Source of the DNA: CAYFQV01 sp964654185
Lineage (GTDB): Bacteria; Spirochaetota; Spirochaetia; DSM-27196; PWMO01
Direction: 5' to 3'
Assembly (NCBI GenBank): GCA_964654185.1
Contig: CAZZIE010000006.1
Span: forward strand, 1-64,000
DNA length: 64,000 nucleotides
The position numbers were made by a program, and so were the translations under genes. Positions within the stretch are counted from its first letter, which is position 1; every line of letters starts with the position of its first letter. Shown here piece by piece: positions 9,190 to 18,070 of this stretch. A model generated the notes under the pieces. The model searched no databases. It saw only the letters and a list, made by a program, of their open reading frames with translations, and was not told the DNA's origin.

Positions 9190-10599
9190 ATGAAGAAGCG
9201 CGACCGGACAGTCTTCGAGTGCAGCGAGTGCGGACGCACCGAAGCCAAGTGGCTCGGCAAGTGCCCCTCCTGCGGCGCCTGGAACAGCTTCCTGGAGATT
9301 CCCGCCGGCTTCGGCGCGGGCTCGTCCGGCTCATCCACAGCCGGCGCTTCAGCTGCAGCGCAGGGCCGGGGCGGCGGTGCTCACTCCCCCATTACCCTTT
9401 CTGAGATCGATGTCGACGCGGTGCCGCAAGGCCCGACGGGAATCCGGGAGCTCGACCGCGTCCTGGGAGGGGGAATCACGCCGGGCGGTTCGGTGCTTCT
9501 GGGCGGCCCACCGGGAATCGGCAAGTCCACCCTCATGCTGCAACTCGCCGCGCGGGCGGAGAAGCCGACTCTCTACGTCACCGCCGAAGAGCCGTTGCAC
9601 CAGGTCGGGCGTCGGGCGCGGCGGCTGGGAGCATCCTCCGAGCAGGTCGACATCCTCAGCACGACGCAGCTCGAGGAGGTCCTGGATGCGGTCGCCCGGA
9701 AGGCACCGGAGATCCTGATCGTCGACTCCATTCAGACCCTCTACACCCGGGAGGCCGGGACGGTTCCCGGACTTGCCGCGCAGGTGCGCAGCTGCTCTTT
9801 CGCCCTCCTGGAGTGGGGCCGGGAGCAGGGTGCGAGTGTGTTTCTCATTGCCCACGTCACCAAGGAGGGCTCCATTGCCGGGCCCAAACTCCTGGAGCAC
9901 ATGGTGGACACGGTCCTCTACTTCGAGGAGACCGAGGGAACCCTTCGAGTCGTCCGGGCGGCGAAGAACCGCTTCGGCCCGACCGACGAGGTCGCCCTCT
10001 TCCGGATGGCGGAGAAGGGGCTCGCCGAGGTTGCCGATCCCGGTGGTGCGTTCATGACTACCCGGAGCAGCGTACCCCCCGGCGTAGCGGTCGCCCCGGT
10101 CTTCGAGGGATCGCGGGTGTTCCTGGTGGAGGTGCAGGCCCTCACCGTCGCCGCCAAGAGCGGGGTATCCCGCACCTACTCCGACCGGGTGGACTCCGGC
10201 CGGGTGTCGCGGGTCGCCGCGGTGCTGGAGAAGCACCTGGGCCTCAGCTTCTCGGACCAGGACCTCTACGTGAACATTGCCGGAGGGTTGAAGGTGCGGG
10301 AGGTCGGGATCGAGCTCCCCCTGGCCATGGCGCTCTATTCGGCCCGGACCGGTGTTCCCCTGCCGGCGGGCACCGCAATCATCGGCGAAGTGAGCCTGGC
10401 GGGAGAGGTTCGTCCGGTGGGTCACACCCGCGGCCGCGCCAAGGCCGCCCGCGACCTCGGCTACGAGAACGTCATTGCGCCCCCCGCCGGGTACGGCGAG
10501 GAGGATGCCGAGGTGAGCTGGCACACGGTGGAAACGGTAAGCGACGCGGTGCGTCGCGTCTTCGGATCGGGCGGCGGCGACGGCGGACGACGCGATTGA
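9190..10599 (+). CDS. radA: DNA repair protein RadA (DnaB-like branch-migration helicase)
   Basis: RecA-fold ATPase that helps process recombination intermediates. The 469-residue protein shows all family parts: an N-terminal CxxC...CxxC zinc finger (CSEC, CPSC), Walker A GGPPGIGKST, the RadA-specific KNRFG motif, and a C-terminal Lon-protease-like domain containing GGLKVREVG. The ATG at 9190 gives the conventional N-terminus (MKKRDRTVFEC). A TTG at 9178 would add four residues and cannot be excluded, because AGAGG at 9183-9187 is too close to the ATG to be a good ribosome-binding site. Transcribed divergently from the cyclase-like gene and convergently with the TraB-family gene. Confidence 0.96.
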   Translation: MKKRDRTVFECSECGRTEAKWLGKCPSCGAWNSFLEIPAGFGAGSSGSSTAGASAAAQGRGGGAHSPITLSEIDVDAVPQGPTGIRELDRVLGGGITPGGSVLLGGPPGIGKSTLMLQLAARAEKPTLYVTAEEPLHQVGRRARRLGASSEQVDILSTTQLEEVLDAVARKAPEILIVDSIQTLYTREAGTVPGLAAQVRSCSFALLEWGREQGASVFLIAHVTKEGSIAGPKLLEHMVDTVLYFEETEGTLRVVRAAKNRFGPTDEVALFRMAEKGLAEVADPGGAFMTTRSSVPPGVAVAPVFEGSRVFLVEVQALTVAAKSGVSRTYSDRVDSGRVSRVAAVLEKHLGLSFSDQDLYVNIAGGLKVREVGIELPLAMALYSARTGVPLPAGTAIIGEVSLAGEVRPVGHTRGRAKAARDLGYENVIAPPAGYGEEDAEVSWHTVETVSDAVRRVFGSGGGDGGRRD

Positions 10600-10629
10600 A
10601 CCGAAGAGTAGCGCGCGCCGGTGGCCGCA

Positions 10630-10655
10630 GCGGTTGGGCGCCGCGGTTGGGCGCC
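10630..10655. repeat. 2 x 13-bp tandem repeat in the radA/TraB convergent gap
   Basis: Two perfect copies of GCGGTTGGGCGCC at 10630-10642 and 10643-10655, followed by a diverged copy. They lie in the 126-bp GC-rich gap between two convergent stop codons. Confidence 0.85.
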
Positions 10656-10725
10656 GCGGAGAGGTGCGCCGGCGGCGGAATAGTGTCGACGGCGCCGGGG
10701 CTCCCGCCGGCCGCCGCGGCCCGCG

Positions 10726-11901
10726 CTACCCCACCCCGGGAAAGAGCAGCGGGAAGGCAATGAATGTGCCGATGGCGCTTCCCAGGCTCGAGAGGAAGAA
10801 GACCAGCAGAATACGGGTGACGCGGTTCCGGTAGAAGCCCCGCAGCGAAACGATGTCGTCCTGCAGTGACTCCAGGTCGCTGACCCGGGGTTTGCGGACA
10901 ACCGCCTCGATCAGCCCGGACACCAGGCCCACCCCGACGGTGGGGTTCATGGAGGTGAAGGGCGCCGCCAGAAACGAGAGGACAATGGTGAGGGGATGCG
11001 CCAGCGCCGCAGCGGCGCCGATTGCGGAGAGTGTCCCGTTCACCAGAATCCAGCGATAGAGGCGCTCCAACCCTCCCTGCCAGCCGGCATCGATGAAACC
11101 CCAGGCAATCAGACCGGCCACCGCTGCGGGAATGAGCCACGGGATGATCCGACCGATGAGGCGCTTCGGCGGAACCTGATCGATATCTTCCAGGGAGGTG
11201 GGCGCCTCGCCCGCCTCGAGACGCGTGAGCCACTCCTTGATCCCCGGAACGTGCCCCGCGCCCACAACGGCGACGACTCGACTTCCCTCGCTCTCGTAGA
11301 TCTTCGTCGCCAGGTAGCGATCGCGCTCGTCGATCAGCACCTCCTTCGCGGAGGGCAGGTACGCCGCGAGCTCTTCGAGCATGGCTTCGAGTGCGTTCTG
11401 CTCCTTGAGCTCCTCGATCTCATCCGAGGTGAGCTTCTCCTTGGATACCACCGATGTCAGGAGCGCGGCGAGCATCTTCATCTTCCCCCAGAAGGAGGAG
11501 CGCGCCCAGGCGCGTCGGAGTGTCACCTGGATCTCCCGATCACAGAGGGAGTGCGCGATGCCGCGTTCCTTGGCGATTTCAATGGCCGCGCGCATCTCCT
11601 CCCCGGGCTTGGTGCCGAGGTCGACGCCCATGCGCTTCTGAAAGGACGACAGGGCGAGATTGCCGAGCAGCAGAAATCCCTGCCGCCTTCGGATGACCTT
11701 GTAGACGTCCAGGTTCTTCCAGGAGCTTCCCTCGGCGAGCTGCTTGTACCGGGACGCATCGATCTCGACGCAGACGCGGTCGGGCTGGTGTTCGTCGACG
11801 GCGGCGCGAACGTCCTCAACGCTCTGTGAGGAGATGTGCGCCGTCCCGACGAGGACGATCTCTTTGTTTCCAACGGTTATCGTTTGCCAGGTAGATGTCA
11901 T
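10726..11901 (-). CDS. TraB/PrgY-family membrane protein
   Basis: Member of the TraB/PrgY family, whose founding plasmid members inhibit peptide pheromones. The chromosomal function is unknown and the fold is related to TIKI/erythromycin-esterase-like metalloproteins. The 391-residue protein has the family signatures LVGTAHIS near residue 18 and VVGAGHVPGI near residue 215. The C-terminal third holds about four hydrophobic helices, from about residue 245 to the end, so it is membrane anchored. The gene starts 16 bases after the DHH phosphoesterase gene and is the last of a three-gene operon with the TPR lipoprotein. Confidence 0.85.
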   Translation of the reverse strand: MTSTWQTITVGNKEIVLVGTAHISSQSVEDVRAAVDEHQPDRVCVEIDASRYKQLAEGSSWKNLDVYKVIRRRQGFLLLGNLALSSFQKRMGVDLGTKPGEEMRAAIEIAKERGIAHSLCDREIQVTLRRAWARSSFWGKMKMLAALLTSVVSKEKLTSDEIEELKEQNALEAMLEELAAYLPSAKEVLIDERDRYLATKIYESEGSRVVAVVGAGHVPGIKEWLTRLEAGEAPTSLEDIDQVPPKRLIGRIIPWLIPAAVAGLIAWGFIDAGWQGGLERLYRWILVNGTLSAIGAAAALAHPLTIVLSFLAAPFTSMNPTVGVGLVSGLIEAVVRKPRVSDLESLQDDIVSLRGFYRNRVTRILLVFFLSSLGSAIGTFIAFPLLFPGVG

Positions 11902-11917
11902 GATATGCGAGTCCGCC

Positions 11918-12874
11918 TTACTGCAGCCCCATGGCTTCGAGGAAGCGCTTGCGCAGCCCCTCCTCGCCGGGGTAGAGATCTCGGGGGATGCTGCCTCCCC
12001 CCATGTGCACGTGGCCGCCGCCGGCGCCGATGCCCTCCAGAGCCTTGCGAATCACCACGTCGGAGGGTCGGCCGTAATCCTCGCTCCTGACTGATATCCG
12101 GTACTCCTCCCGCTCAGGCTCCACGACAACGACGAAGTGGATTTCCCGGAGTCCCAGGAAGAAGTCGGCAATGAGGGCCATCACCTCGGGGGTGGTCTCC
12201 TTCTGGATGGGAACGTAACAGAAGTCCTCGGCGACGACGCATTGATTGATTGCCTCGCGGAAGACGGCGAGGTCGTTCAGGGAGAGGGAGTTCTTGAGCA
12301 GGCGGCTGCCGGTCTGCCAGTCTCCGGTGAAGAAGAGCTTCGCGAACGCTTCCAGATCGACCGGGGTCACGCCGCGGGTCATGAAGCCGGTATCCATCAT
12401 GAGGCCCATGAGAAGCGCCGTCGCAGTGGGCCGGTCCATGTCCAGTTTGGCGATCTTGTAGTACTCGTAGAGGATGGTGCTGCAGGCACCGTAGTGCGGC
12501 CGGATATCCCAGTAAGGCGAGTCCGGCTCGGTCGGCGGCTTGTGGTGATCAATGACGCCGATCACATCACCGGGCATCCCCTGAATATTCCTGTTGCCGA
12601 TGAATCCGTCCACCACCACGATCTGCGTGTCGTCGCTCAATCCCAGCTCGGTACACGAGGAGATGGGGATCTCGAGAAGCCGGATCGCTTCGGTCAGGGA
12701 GTCACTCTGGATCTCACCGCCGTAACAGAGGCGCGCCTCAATGTCGTTTTCTCTGAGAAGCCCGGCCAGGGCGTAGGCCGAGGCTACCGCATCGTGATCG
12801 GGGAAGTCGTGTGCCTGGATGACCAGCGGCCTGTCCGGATCGATATGGGCGATGAGCTCCTGGATTCCCTTCAT
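11918..12874 (-). CDS. DHH/DHHA1-family phosphoesterase (NrnA-like)
   Basis: Predicted Mn2+-dependent phosphoesterase of the NrnA/RecJ superfamily, whose members degrade nanoRNA, pAp or cyclic dinucleotide products. Visible motifs are AHDFPDHDAVAS (metal ligands), VVVDGF, the DHH signature in GVIDHHKPP and a C-terminal DHHA1 Gly-rich motif GGGHVHMGGG. I start at the ATG at 12874, giving 318 residues, because it overlaps the upstream stop codon as ATGA, a typical coupling arrangement. A longer frame to 12916 would run into the TPR gene. The substrate cannot be told from sequence alone. Confidence 0.85.
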   Translation of the reverse strand: MKGIQELIAHIDPDRPLVIQAHDFPDHDAVASAYALAGLLRENDIEARLCYGGEIQSDSLTEAIRLLEIPISSCTELGLSDDTQIVVVDGFIGNRNIQGMPGDVIGVIDHHKPPTEPDSPYWDIRPHYGACSTILYEYYKIAKLDMDRPTATALLMGLMMDTGFMTRGVTPVDLEAFAKLFFTGDWQTGSRLLKNSLSLNDLAVFREAINQCVVAEDFCYVPIQKETTPEVMALIADFFLGLREIHFVVVVEPEREEYRISVRSEDYGRPSDVVIRKALEGIGAGGGHVHMGGGSIPRDLYPGEEGLRKRFLEAMGLQ

Positions 12875-14322
12875 TCTGATGATTCCTGTACCAGTCCGCC
12901 GTGCTCCAGGCGCCACGCGGCGATCTGGGTTTCCGGGAGCTGATTCGTCTCGAGGCGGTCCGCCTCGGCGTAGAAGCGCCGAGCCAGGGAGAGTTGCCCC
13001 TCGACATCGTAGTGGCCCGCCAGGAAGAAGATCAAAGAGGCGCGGATCGCCTCGGTCTGCTCATCCTGGGCGTACCGGAGGAGCATGGAGTCTCCCGACC
13101 GGCTCATGTAGAGACGGGCAGCGGCCCAGTAGCCGGTGTCCCGGGGAATGTGCTGGAGAACCGACTCCAGGTAGGCTCGGGCGTCGCGGTGATCCCCCTG
13201 AAACTTCCGCGCCAGCGCGGATAGAAGAGCGTAGCTGTGGGCGCTCCGATCGATTTCGTAGGCCTCCGCGAAGTAGTCCGCCGCCGCGGCGTAGTTCTCC
13301 TTCATGAAGGCCACCGTCGCGTAGGGTGCGAAGGCTGGATAGTAGGAAGGCTTGAGATCCAGAGCCTGGCGGTAGTCCTGATAGGCGTTCTCGACCTCGC
13401 CCAGGCCATGATAGGCCCGGGCACGCTGCGCATAGGAGAGAAATACGTCGGGATTCCGTTCGATCGCCTTCGAGAAGTCCTCAATGGCGGGCTCGAACCT
13501 TCCGCGCTGTGCGCGCACCCGGCCACGATCGAGGTAGTTCCAGGAGTACGAGGGCTCGAGCTCAATCGCCTTTGTGAGGTCCTCTTCCGCCGCGGCGAGG
13601 TTGTACTGGGCAACCCGCGCCCGGCCGCGATCGCTGTAGGCAAAGGGATAGTCCGGCTGCGTCTCGATCGCCTGTGTCAGGACCTCTTCCGCCTCTTCGG
13701 GCTTGTCCTGACGCAGGTGCACATTCCCCAGGCCGATGAGCGCGACGAAGTTGTCCTGATCCGCCTCCAGGCTGTTCTCGAAGGCGCTGCGGGCGGCGCT
13801 GTAGCGCTTCTCAGTCAGGTGGGTCTCGCCGATTGCGGCGTACGCGTCGGCATTCTCCGGATCGGCGTCAACCGCCCGTTCGAGGTAGTCGAGCTTGGCT
13901 TCTTCCTCGTTCCGGGCGCCGGCAATGAGGCCGAGGGCGTAGAGCGCCTCGCTGTTGCCGGGATCCGACTCAAGCGCCTGATTGAGCGTATCCGTGGCCT
14001 CGTCAAGGCGGCCGGCAACCATCTGGAGACGCGCCAGCAGGACGAGGGTTTCCGGATCCTCAGGGTCCTTGAGGCGAGCTTCCTCGTAGGCGGCAATGGC
14101 CGCCTCGGGATCCCCCGCGGAGATGAAGAGACTGATCTCCTCGTAGGGGCGCTCCGGAACCTCTTCCGTCACCTCGGGCGGCGGTTCCGGGGCGGCCTCT
14201 TCGGGCGCCCTCTCCGGCGGCGTCGCACAGGACGCGACGAGCAGCATGAAGCCGAGCGCTCCGATCAGGGCGCCGGTGCCGGCCCGGCACGCGCTGCGCA
14301 TCCGGCGCGCCATGGATGGCAT
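12871..14322 (-). CDS. TPR-repeat lipoprotein
   Basis: Predicted outer- or inner-membrane lipoprotein with a lipobox LLVASC following a hydrophobic stretch, then a Pro/Glu-rich linker and about ten tetratricopeptide repeats covering most of the 483-residue chain. TPR arrays hold protein partners; no enzymatic domain is visible. The start is uncertain. ATG 14322 gives a compact signal peptide with no clear ribosome-binding site; ATGs at 14313 and 14301 are also possible, while the upstream ATG at 14439 would give an unusually long N-region. It heads an operon with the DHH phosphoesterase (4-bp ATGA overlap) and the TraB-family gene. A promoter lies at 14459-14488. Confidence 0.82.
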   Translation of the reverse strand: MPSMARRMRSACRAGTGALIGALGFMLLVASCATPPERAPEEAAPEPPPEVTEEVPERPYEEISLFISAGDPEAAIAAYEEARLKDPEDPETLVLLARLQMVAGRLDEATDTLNQALESDPGNSEALYALGLIAGARNEEEAKLDYLERAVDADPENADAYAAIGETHLTEKRYSAARSAFENSLEADQDNFVALIGLGNVHLRQDKPEEAEEVLTQAIETQPDYPFAYSDRGRARVAQYNLAAAEEDLTKAIELEPSYSWNYLDRGRVRAQRGRFEPAIEDFSKAIERNPDVFLSYAQRARAYHGLGEVENAYQDYRQALDLKPSYYPAFAPYATVAFMKENYAAAADYFAEAYEIDRSAHSYALLSALARKFQGDHRDARAYLESVLQHIPRDTGYWAAARLYMSRSGDSMLLRYAQDEQTEAIRASLIFFLAGHYDVEGQLSLARRFYAEADRLETNQLPETQIAAWRLEHGGLVQESSE

Positions 14323-14458
14323 GGATGCCCGGGATGCCGGAGACGAGCCGGTGCCCGAAACGTCACACGGACAACCGTCGGCGGACTCGTGCGGATCTGA
14401 GGGATGCTGGTGACTATGTGTGTTGGATATTGCGTACATGATTGGTCGAATGTGCGTC

Positions 14459-14488
14459 ACTATACAGAAGCGGCTCTAGATTTGACAA
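14459..14488 (-). promoter_or_regulatory. Sigma-70-type promoter for the TPR-DHH-TraB operon
   Basis: Minus-strand -35 TTGTCA (14483-14488), 18-bp spacer, -10 TATAGT (14459-14464). The gap to the neighbouring PfpI gene is AT-rich compared with its surroundings. The predicted transcript would carry a leader of roughly 130 nt if translation starts at 14322. Confidence 0.6.
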
Positions 14489-14510
14489 GAACGGGCCGCA
14501 GGTTCCGCGG

Positions 14511-15035
14511 CTACCGCTCCTTGAGTACACGGACAAGCTCGCGCAGATACGCCGGAAGGTCCGGAGGCCGGCGGCTCGATACCAGATTGCCGTCGACCAC
14601 CACAGGTTCATTCACCCAGGTTGCCCCGGCGTTCTCCATGTCGTCCCGGATGCCCGGGGTACTGGTCACGGTTCGGCCGGACAGTATCCCCGCCGAGATG
14701 AGCACCCACCCGGCGTGACAGATCTCTCCGATGATCTTTCCTTCGTCATTCATGGTCCTGACGATGTCGAGCACCTCGGAGAAGCGTCTGAGCTTGTCCG
14801 GCGCCCATCCGCCGGGCACCAGGAGCACCTCGTACTGCGAGGGATCAACCTCGCTGAAGGAGATCGCGGACTCCGCCGGGACGCCGTGTTTGCCGATGTA
14901 AGTGTGACCCGCCTTCTGCGCGGCCACGTCCACTGTCATGCCCTCCTCCTGAAGGCGATAGGTCGGATACCAGAACTCCAGATCTTCGAAGTCGTCGTGG
15001 AGCAGGCTCAGTGCCTTCTTATCCTGCAGGTCCAT
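14511..15035 (-). CDS. DJ-1/PfpI-family protein (glutamine amidotransferase-like fold)
   Basis: Member of the DJ-1/PfpI family, whose characterised bacterial members act as protein deglycases, chaperones or peptidases in stress. The 174-residue protein has the nucleophile-elbow Cys106-His107 in ICHAGW and conserved acidic residues near the N-terminus (DDFEDLE). It also has the PfpI-type ending with SSRRPPDLPAY. The start is firm: AAGGAGG lies five bases before the ATG. It lies 36 bases downstream of the MATE transporter on the same strand, suggesting a small detoxification operon. Confidence 0.9.
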   Translation of the reverse strand: MDLQDKKALSLLHDDFEDLEFWYPTYRLQEEGMTVDVAAQKAGHTYIGKHGVPAESAISFSEVDPSQYEVLLVPGGWAPDKLRRFSEVLDIVRTMNDEGKIIGEICHAGWVLISAGILSGRTVTSTPGIRDDMENAGATWVNEPVVVDGNLVSSRRPPDLPAYLRELVRVLKER

Positions 15036-15071
15036 GAGATCCTCCTTGAGGTGGCCGATATCTGAAATGGC

Positions 15072-16442
15072 CTATATCTCCTCGGGGTTCATCTTGTGGA
15101 GCCACCGTCCCCGTTTCAAGATGATAAATCCCAGCGTCGCCGTCACGACATTGGAGAGCAACATGGCGAACCATATGCCCTGCGGACCCAGAGAGAGACC
15201 GATTGCCAGGAGCGCGGCTACGGGCACTCGAATTCCCCAGAGGCGTCCGACGTTGAGATACATGACCGGCTTGGTGTCGCCGCCGCCCTGGAAGGCGCCG
15301 TTGCTCACCATGAACATGGCGAAGGGGATGACCGACAGGGAAATGACCTTGAACATGGTGGCGCCGTAGCTGATAACCTCCGGATCGTCGACGAAGAAGC
15401 GCGTCACCGAGCTGCCGAAGAAGAAGACCAGGACCATGGCCAGAGAGATGAATACGAAGACGGTGCCGATGGACTGCTTCACCACCGTCTTTGCGATGTC
15501 CAGGCGGCGCGCTCCGATACTCTGACCCACGAGCGAGGCGGTTGCCCGGGAGAAACCGATTGCCGGCATGGTGAAGAGATTGATGATCCGCGTCCCGACA
15601 CCGAATGCTGCCACGACGGCGGTGCCGAAGGAGTTCACGATCCCCTGCAGCACAATGAACCCCAGCGAGGCAACGCCCTGCCCGATTGCCAGGGGAACGC
15701 CGATCCCAAGCAGGCGTCGCTGGGCCGTCCAGTCCGGAACCAGGTACTCCGGCCGCAGCTTCATGTCACGATTTCCCCTGAGGAGAATCCAGAGGGCAAG
15801 GCCGGACGCAATGGCCCGGGAGAACACGGTACCGATCGCGGCCCCTTCGACCTCGAGGCGGGGAATGGGTCCGACTCCGAAGATGAGAATGGGATCGAGG
15901 GCCACGTTCAGCGCAACCGTGAGCACCTGGATCTTGAGCGGTGTCACGCTGTCTCCGACCCCCTGCATGGCCGCCTGAACCACAAAGAAAAGGAACATGA
16001 GAGGCATCCCCGAAAGAATGATCCGGAGATAGGAGAGCGTACCGGCAAAGGCACTCCCGGGGACCTGGAGCAGTCCCAGAATCTGCCGGGCAAAGATCAC
16101 GCCGATCAGGGACGCCACAACTGAAAGCACCAGGAGGAGGATGGTGGTCTGCCCGAGGTAGAAATCGACGCGGTCGCGATCTCCCTTGCCCTTGGACTGG
16201 GAAATCAAGGTCGTTCCCGCCGTCGCCAGGGCGAGGCCGGAGACGACCAGGAACATGACCAGGTTCAGCGATATGGATGGCGCAGCCACCGCCTCGGCGC
16301 TGATCTTCCCCAGGAAGTAGGCGTCGGCGAGGTTGTACAGCATCTGCAGGAGGTTCGCCGCCATGATGGGCGCGGCAAGGCGCACGAGATTGCCGTAAAG
16401 CTCCCGGTCGCCGCGGATTTCGGAAATGGGGGTGTTCGTCAT
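15072..16442 (-). CDS. MATE-family multidrug/toxin efflux transporter
   Basis: Cation-coupled antiporter of the multi antimicrobial extrusion family in the inner membrane. The 456-residue sequence shows about twelve hydrophobic helices in two similar halves, each opening with the MATE pattern (IMAANLLQMLYNLADAYFLG in the first half). I use the ATG at 16442, which gives MTNTPISEIRGDREL. The longer frame to 16502 runs through the likely promoter. It precedes the PfpI-family gene in the same operon. Confidence 0.92.
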   Translation of the reverse strand: MTNTPISEIRGDRELYGNLVRLAAPIMAANLLQMLYNLADAYFLGKISAEAVAAPSISLNLVMFLVVSGLALATAGTTLISQSKGKGDRDRVDFYLGQTTILLLVLSVVASLIGVIFARQILGLLQVPGSAFAGTLSYLRIILSGMPLMFLFFVVQAAMQGVGDSVTPLKIQVLTVALNVALDPILIFGVGPIPRLEVEGAAIGTVFSRAIASGLALWILLRGNRDMKLRPEYLVPDWTAQRRLLGIGVPLAIGQGVASLGFIVLQGIVNSFGTAVVAAFGVGTRIINLFTMPAIGFSRATASLVGQSIGARRLDIAKTVVKQSIGTVFVFISLAMVLVFFFGSSVTRFFVDDPEVISYGATMFKVISLSVIPFAMFMVSNGAFQGGGDTKPVMYLNVGRLWGIRVPVAALLAIGLSLGPQGIWFAMLLSNVVTATLGFIILKRGRWLHKMNPEEI

Positions 16443-16549
16443 GTGTGAGTCCGGTGCGAGTTCAGAACACAGAAGGTAGCTCACAGAAGCAAGGCGAGGC
16501 AAGAGAAGTGGCCCGAACCTTGGGGAACGGTGCGCCGTCGGTCGGGTGG

Positions 16550-16578
16550 GTGACAGTCAACGGCGCTTGCGCTAATCT
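16550..16578 (+). promoter_or_regulatory. Candidate sigma-70 promoter for the pnt operon
   Basis: GTGACA (16550-16555), 17-bp spacer, TAATCT (16573-16578), about 42 bases before the pntAA start codon. Confidence 0.45.
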
Positions 16579-16620
16579 GACTGCGCTACACAACCATTCG
16601 CGGTACCGAGGTAGGATCAG

Positions 16621-17775
16621 ATGACAGTAGGAATCGTTCAGGAGAGTGCTGAGGGGGAAACGCGAGTTGCCCTTGTGCCGCAGCACGTTCCCTCCGTTCT
16701 GAGGCTGGCGGATTCGGTGATCGTGCAGGCGGGCAGCGGAGACGCCTCCGGCCACAGCGATGACGAGTACACCGAGCGCGGCGCATCCGTTGTCTCGACA
16801 CGAGATGAAGTGCTCGGGCAGGCCGACGTGGTCCTCCGCGTACGGAGCGGAGCGGCGTCGCCCGATTCGGCCACGGACATCCGATCAATGAAGGAAGGAA
16901 GTGCCGTCGTCGGCTTTCTGGACCCGTACACACCTCACGAGAGCTTCCAGGCCATGCGGGAGCGCAGGATCGCCTCCTTCGCCATGGAGCTCGTCCCGCG
17001 CATAACCCGCGCTCAGAGCATGGACGCCCTGTCGGCCATGGCCAACCTGGCCGGGTACAAGTCGGTCCTCCTGGCGGCATCCGAGCTTCCGAAGATGTTT
17101 CCCATGATGATGACCGCCGCGGGAACGATCGTGCCGGCGAAGGTATTCATAGTCGGTGTCGGCGTTGCGGGACTGCAGGCCATTGCAACGGCGAAGCGTC
17201 TCGGCGCCGTGGTGAGCGCCTACGACATCCGGCCGGCGGTGAAGGACCAGGTGAAGAGCCTTGGGGCGAAGTTCGTCGAAATGGAGCTCAGCACCGACGA
17301 CGCCGAGGGCAGCGGCGGCTACGCCCGGGAGATGACCGAAGACTTCTACCGGAAGCAGCGGGAAATGATGACCGAGACCGTCCGCGAGAGCGATGTGGTC
17401 ATCACGACGGCGGCGGTTCCGGGCAAGCGCGCGCCGATCCTGGTGACCGAGGACATGGTCAAGGCCATGCACGCGGGAACGGTTGTCGTGGACCTGGGCG
17501 CCGAGCGCGGGGGCAACTGTGAGGTGACCGAACCCGGAAAGAGCGTCGTGAAGCACGGCGTTCACGTCATCGGGCCGGTGAACGTGCCGGCGACCATGCC
17601 CCGCGATGCAAGCCAGCTCTACTCGAAGAACGTCTCGGCCTTCCTGGAGACGATCGTGAAGGAGAAGGCTGTGGTCATCGACCAGGAAGATGAGATTGTG
17701 GCGGCGTCGCTCGTTACCCATGAGGGCAGCATTCCCAATGAGCAGACTCGGGCAAACCTCGAGGGAGAGAAGTAA
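16621..17775 (+). CDS. pntAA: NAD(P) transhydrogenase subunit alpha part 1
   Basis: Soluble NAD(H)-binding domain I of proton-translocating transhydrogenase, which passes hydride between NADH and NADP+ and couples it to proton movement across the inner membrane. The 384-residue protein is homologous to alanine dehydrogenase/PntA and has the early ESAEGETRVALVP motif, RAQSMDALS and the nucleotide-binding IVGVGVAGLQAI. The gene is split from its membrane part, the alpha1/alpha2/beta arrangement known from Rhodospirillum and many other bacteria. pntAB follows after two bases. Confidence 0.96.
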   Translation: MTVGIVQESAEGETRVALVPQHVPSVLRLADSVIVQAGSGDASGHSDDEYTERGASVVSTRDEVLGQADVVLRVRSGAASPDSATDIRSMKEGSAVVGFLDPYTPHESFQAMRERRIASFAMELVPRITRAQSMDALSAMANLAGYKSVLLAASELPKMFPMMMTAAGTIVPAKVFIVGVGVAGLQAIATAKRLGAVVSAYDIRPAVKDQVKSLGAKFVEMELSTDDAEGSGGYAREMTEDFYRKQREMMTETVRESDVVITTAAVPGKRAPILVTEDMVKAMHAGTVVVDLGAERGGNCEVTEPGKSVVKHGVHVIGPVNVPATMPRDASQLYSKNVSAFLETIVKEKAVVIDQEDEIVAASLVTHEGSIPNEQTRANLEGEK

Positions 17776-17777
17776 TC

Positions 17778-18068
17778 ATGGAAGCAGGTCTTTCGTTCAT
17801 CCAGGTTCTGACGGTCTTTGTGCTGGCGATCTTCGTCGGCTTCGAGGTCATTACGAAGGTGCCCCCGATTCTTCACACCCCCCTCATGTCCGGGTCGAAC
17901 GCCATCTCCGGGATCACCATCATCGGGGCCCTTGTGGCGGTCGGCACGGGGAGTGAGACCCTCACCATTATTCTGGGCGTCGCAGCGCTGGTCTTTGCGA
18001 CCATCAACGTCGTCGGCGGCTTTCTGGTGACGCACCGAATGCTGAGCAAGTTCAGGAAGAAGGACTAG
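17778..18068 (+). CDS. pntAB: NAD(P) transhydrogenase subunit alpha part 2 (membrane)
   Basis: Small 96-residue membrane subunit supplying the first part of the proton channel (domain II) of the transhydrogenase. Three hydrophobic helices are visible (about residues 6-25, 42-60 and 63-84). The family motif PPILHTPLMSGSNAISGI lies between helices 1 and 2, and the tail is basic. It lies between pntAA and pntB with gaps of two bases on each side. Confidence 0.95.
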   Translation: MEAGLSFIQVLTVFVLAIFVGFEVITKVPPILHTPLMSGSNAISGITIIGALVAVGTGSETLTIILGVAALVFATINVVGGFLVTHRMLSKFRKKD

Positions 18069-18070
18069 TC

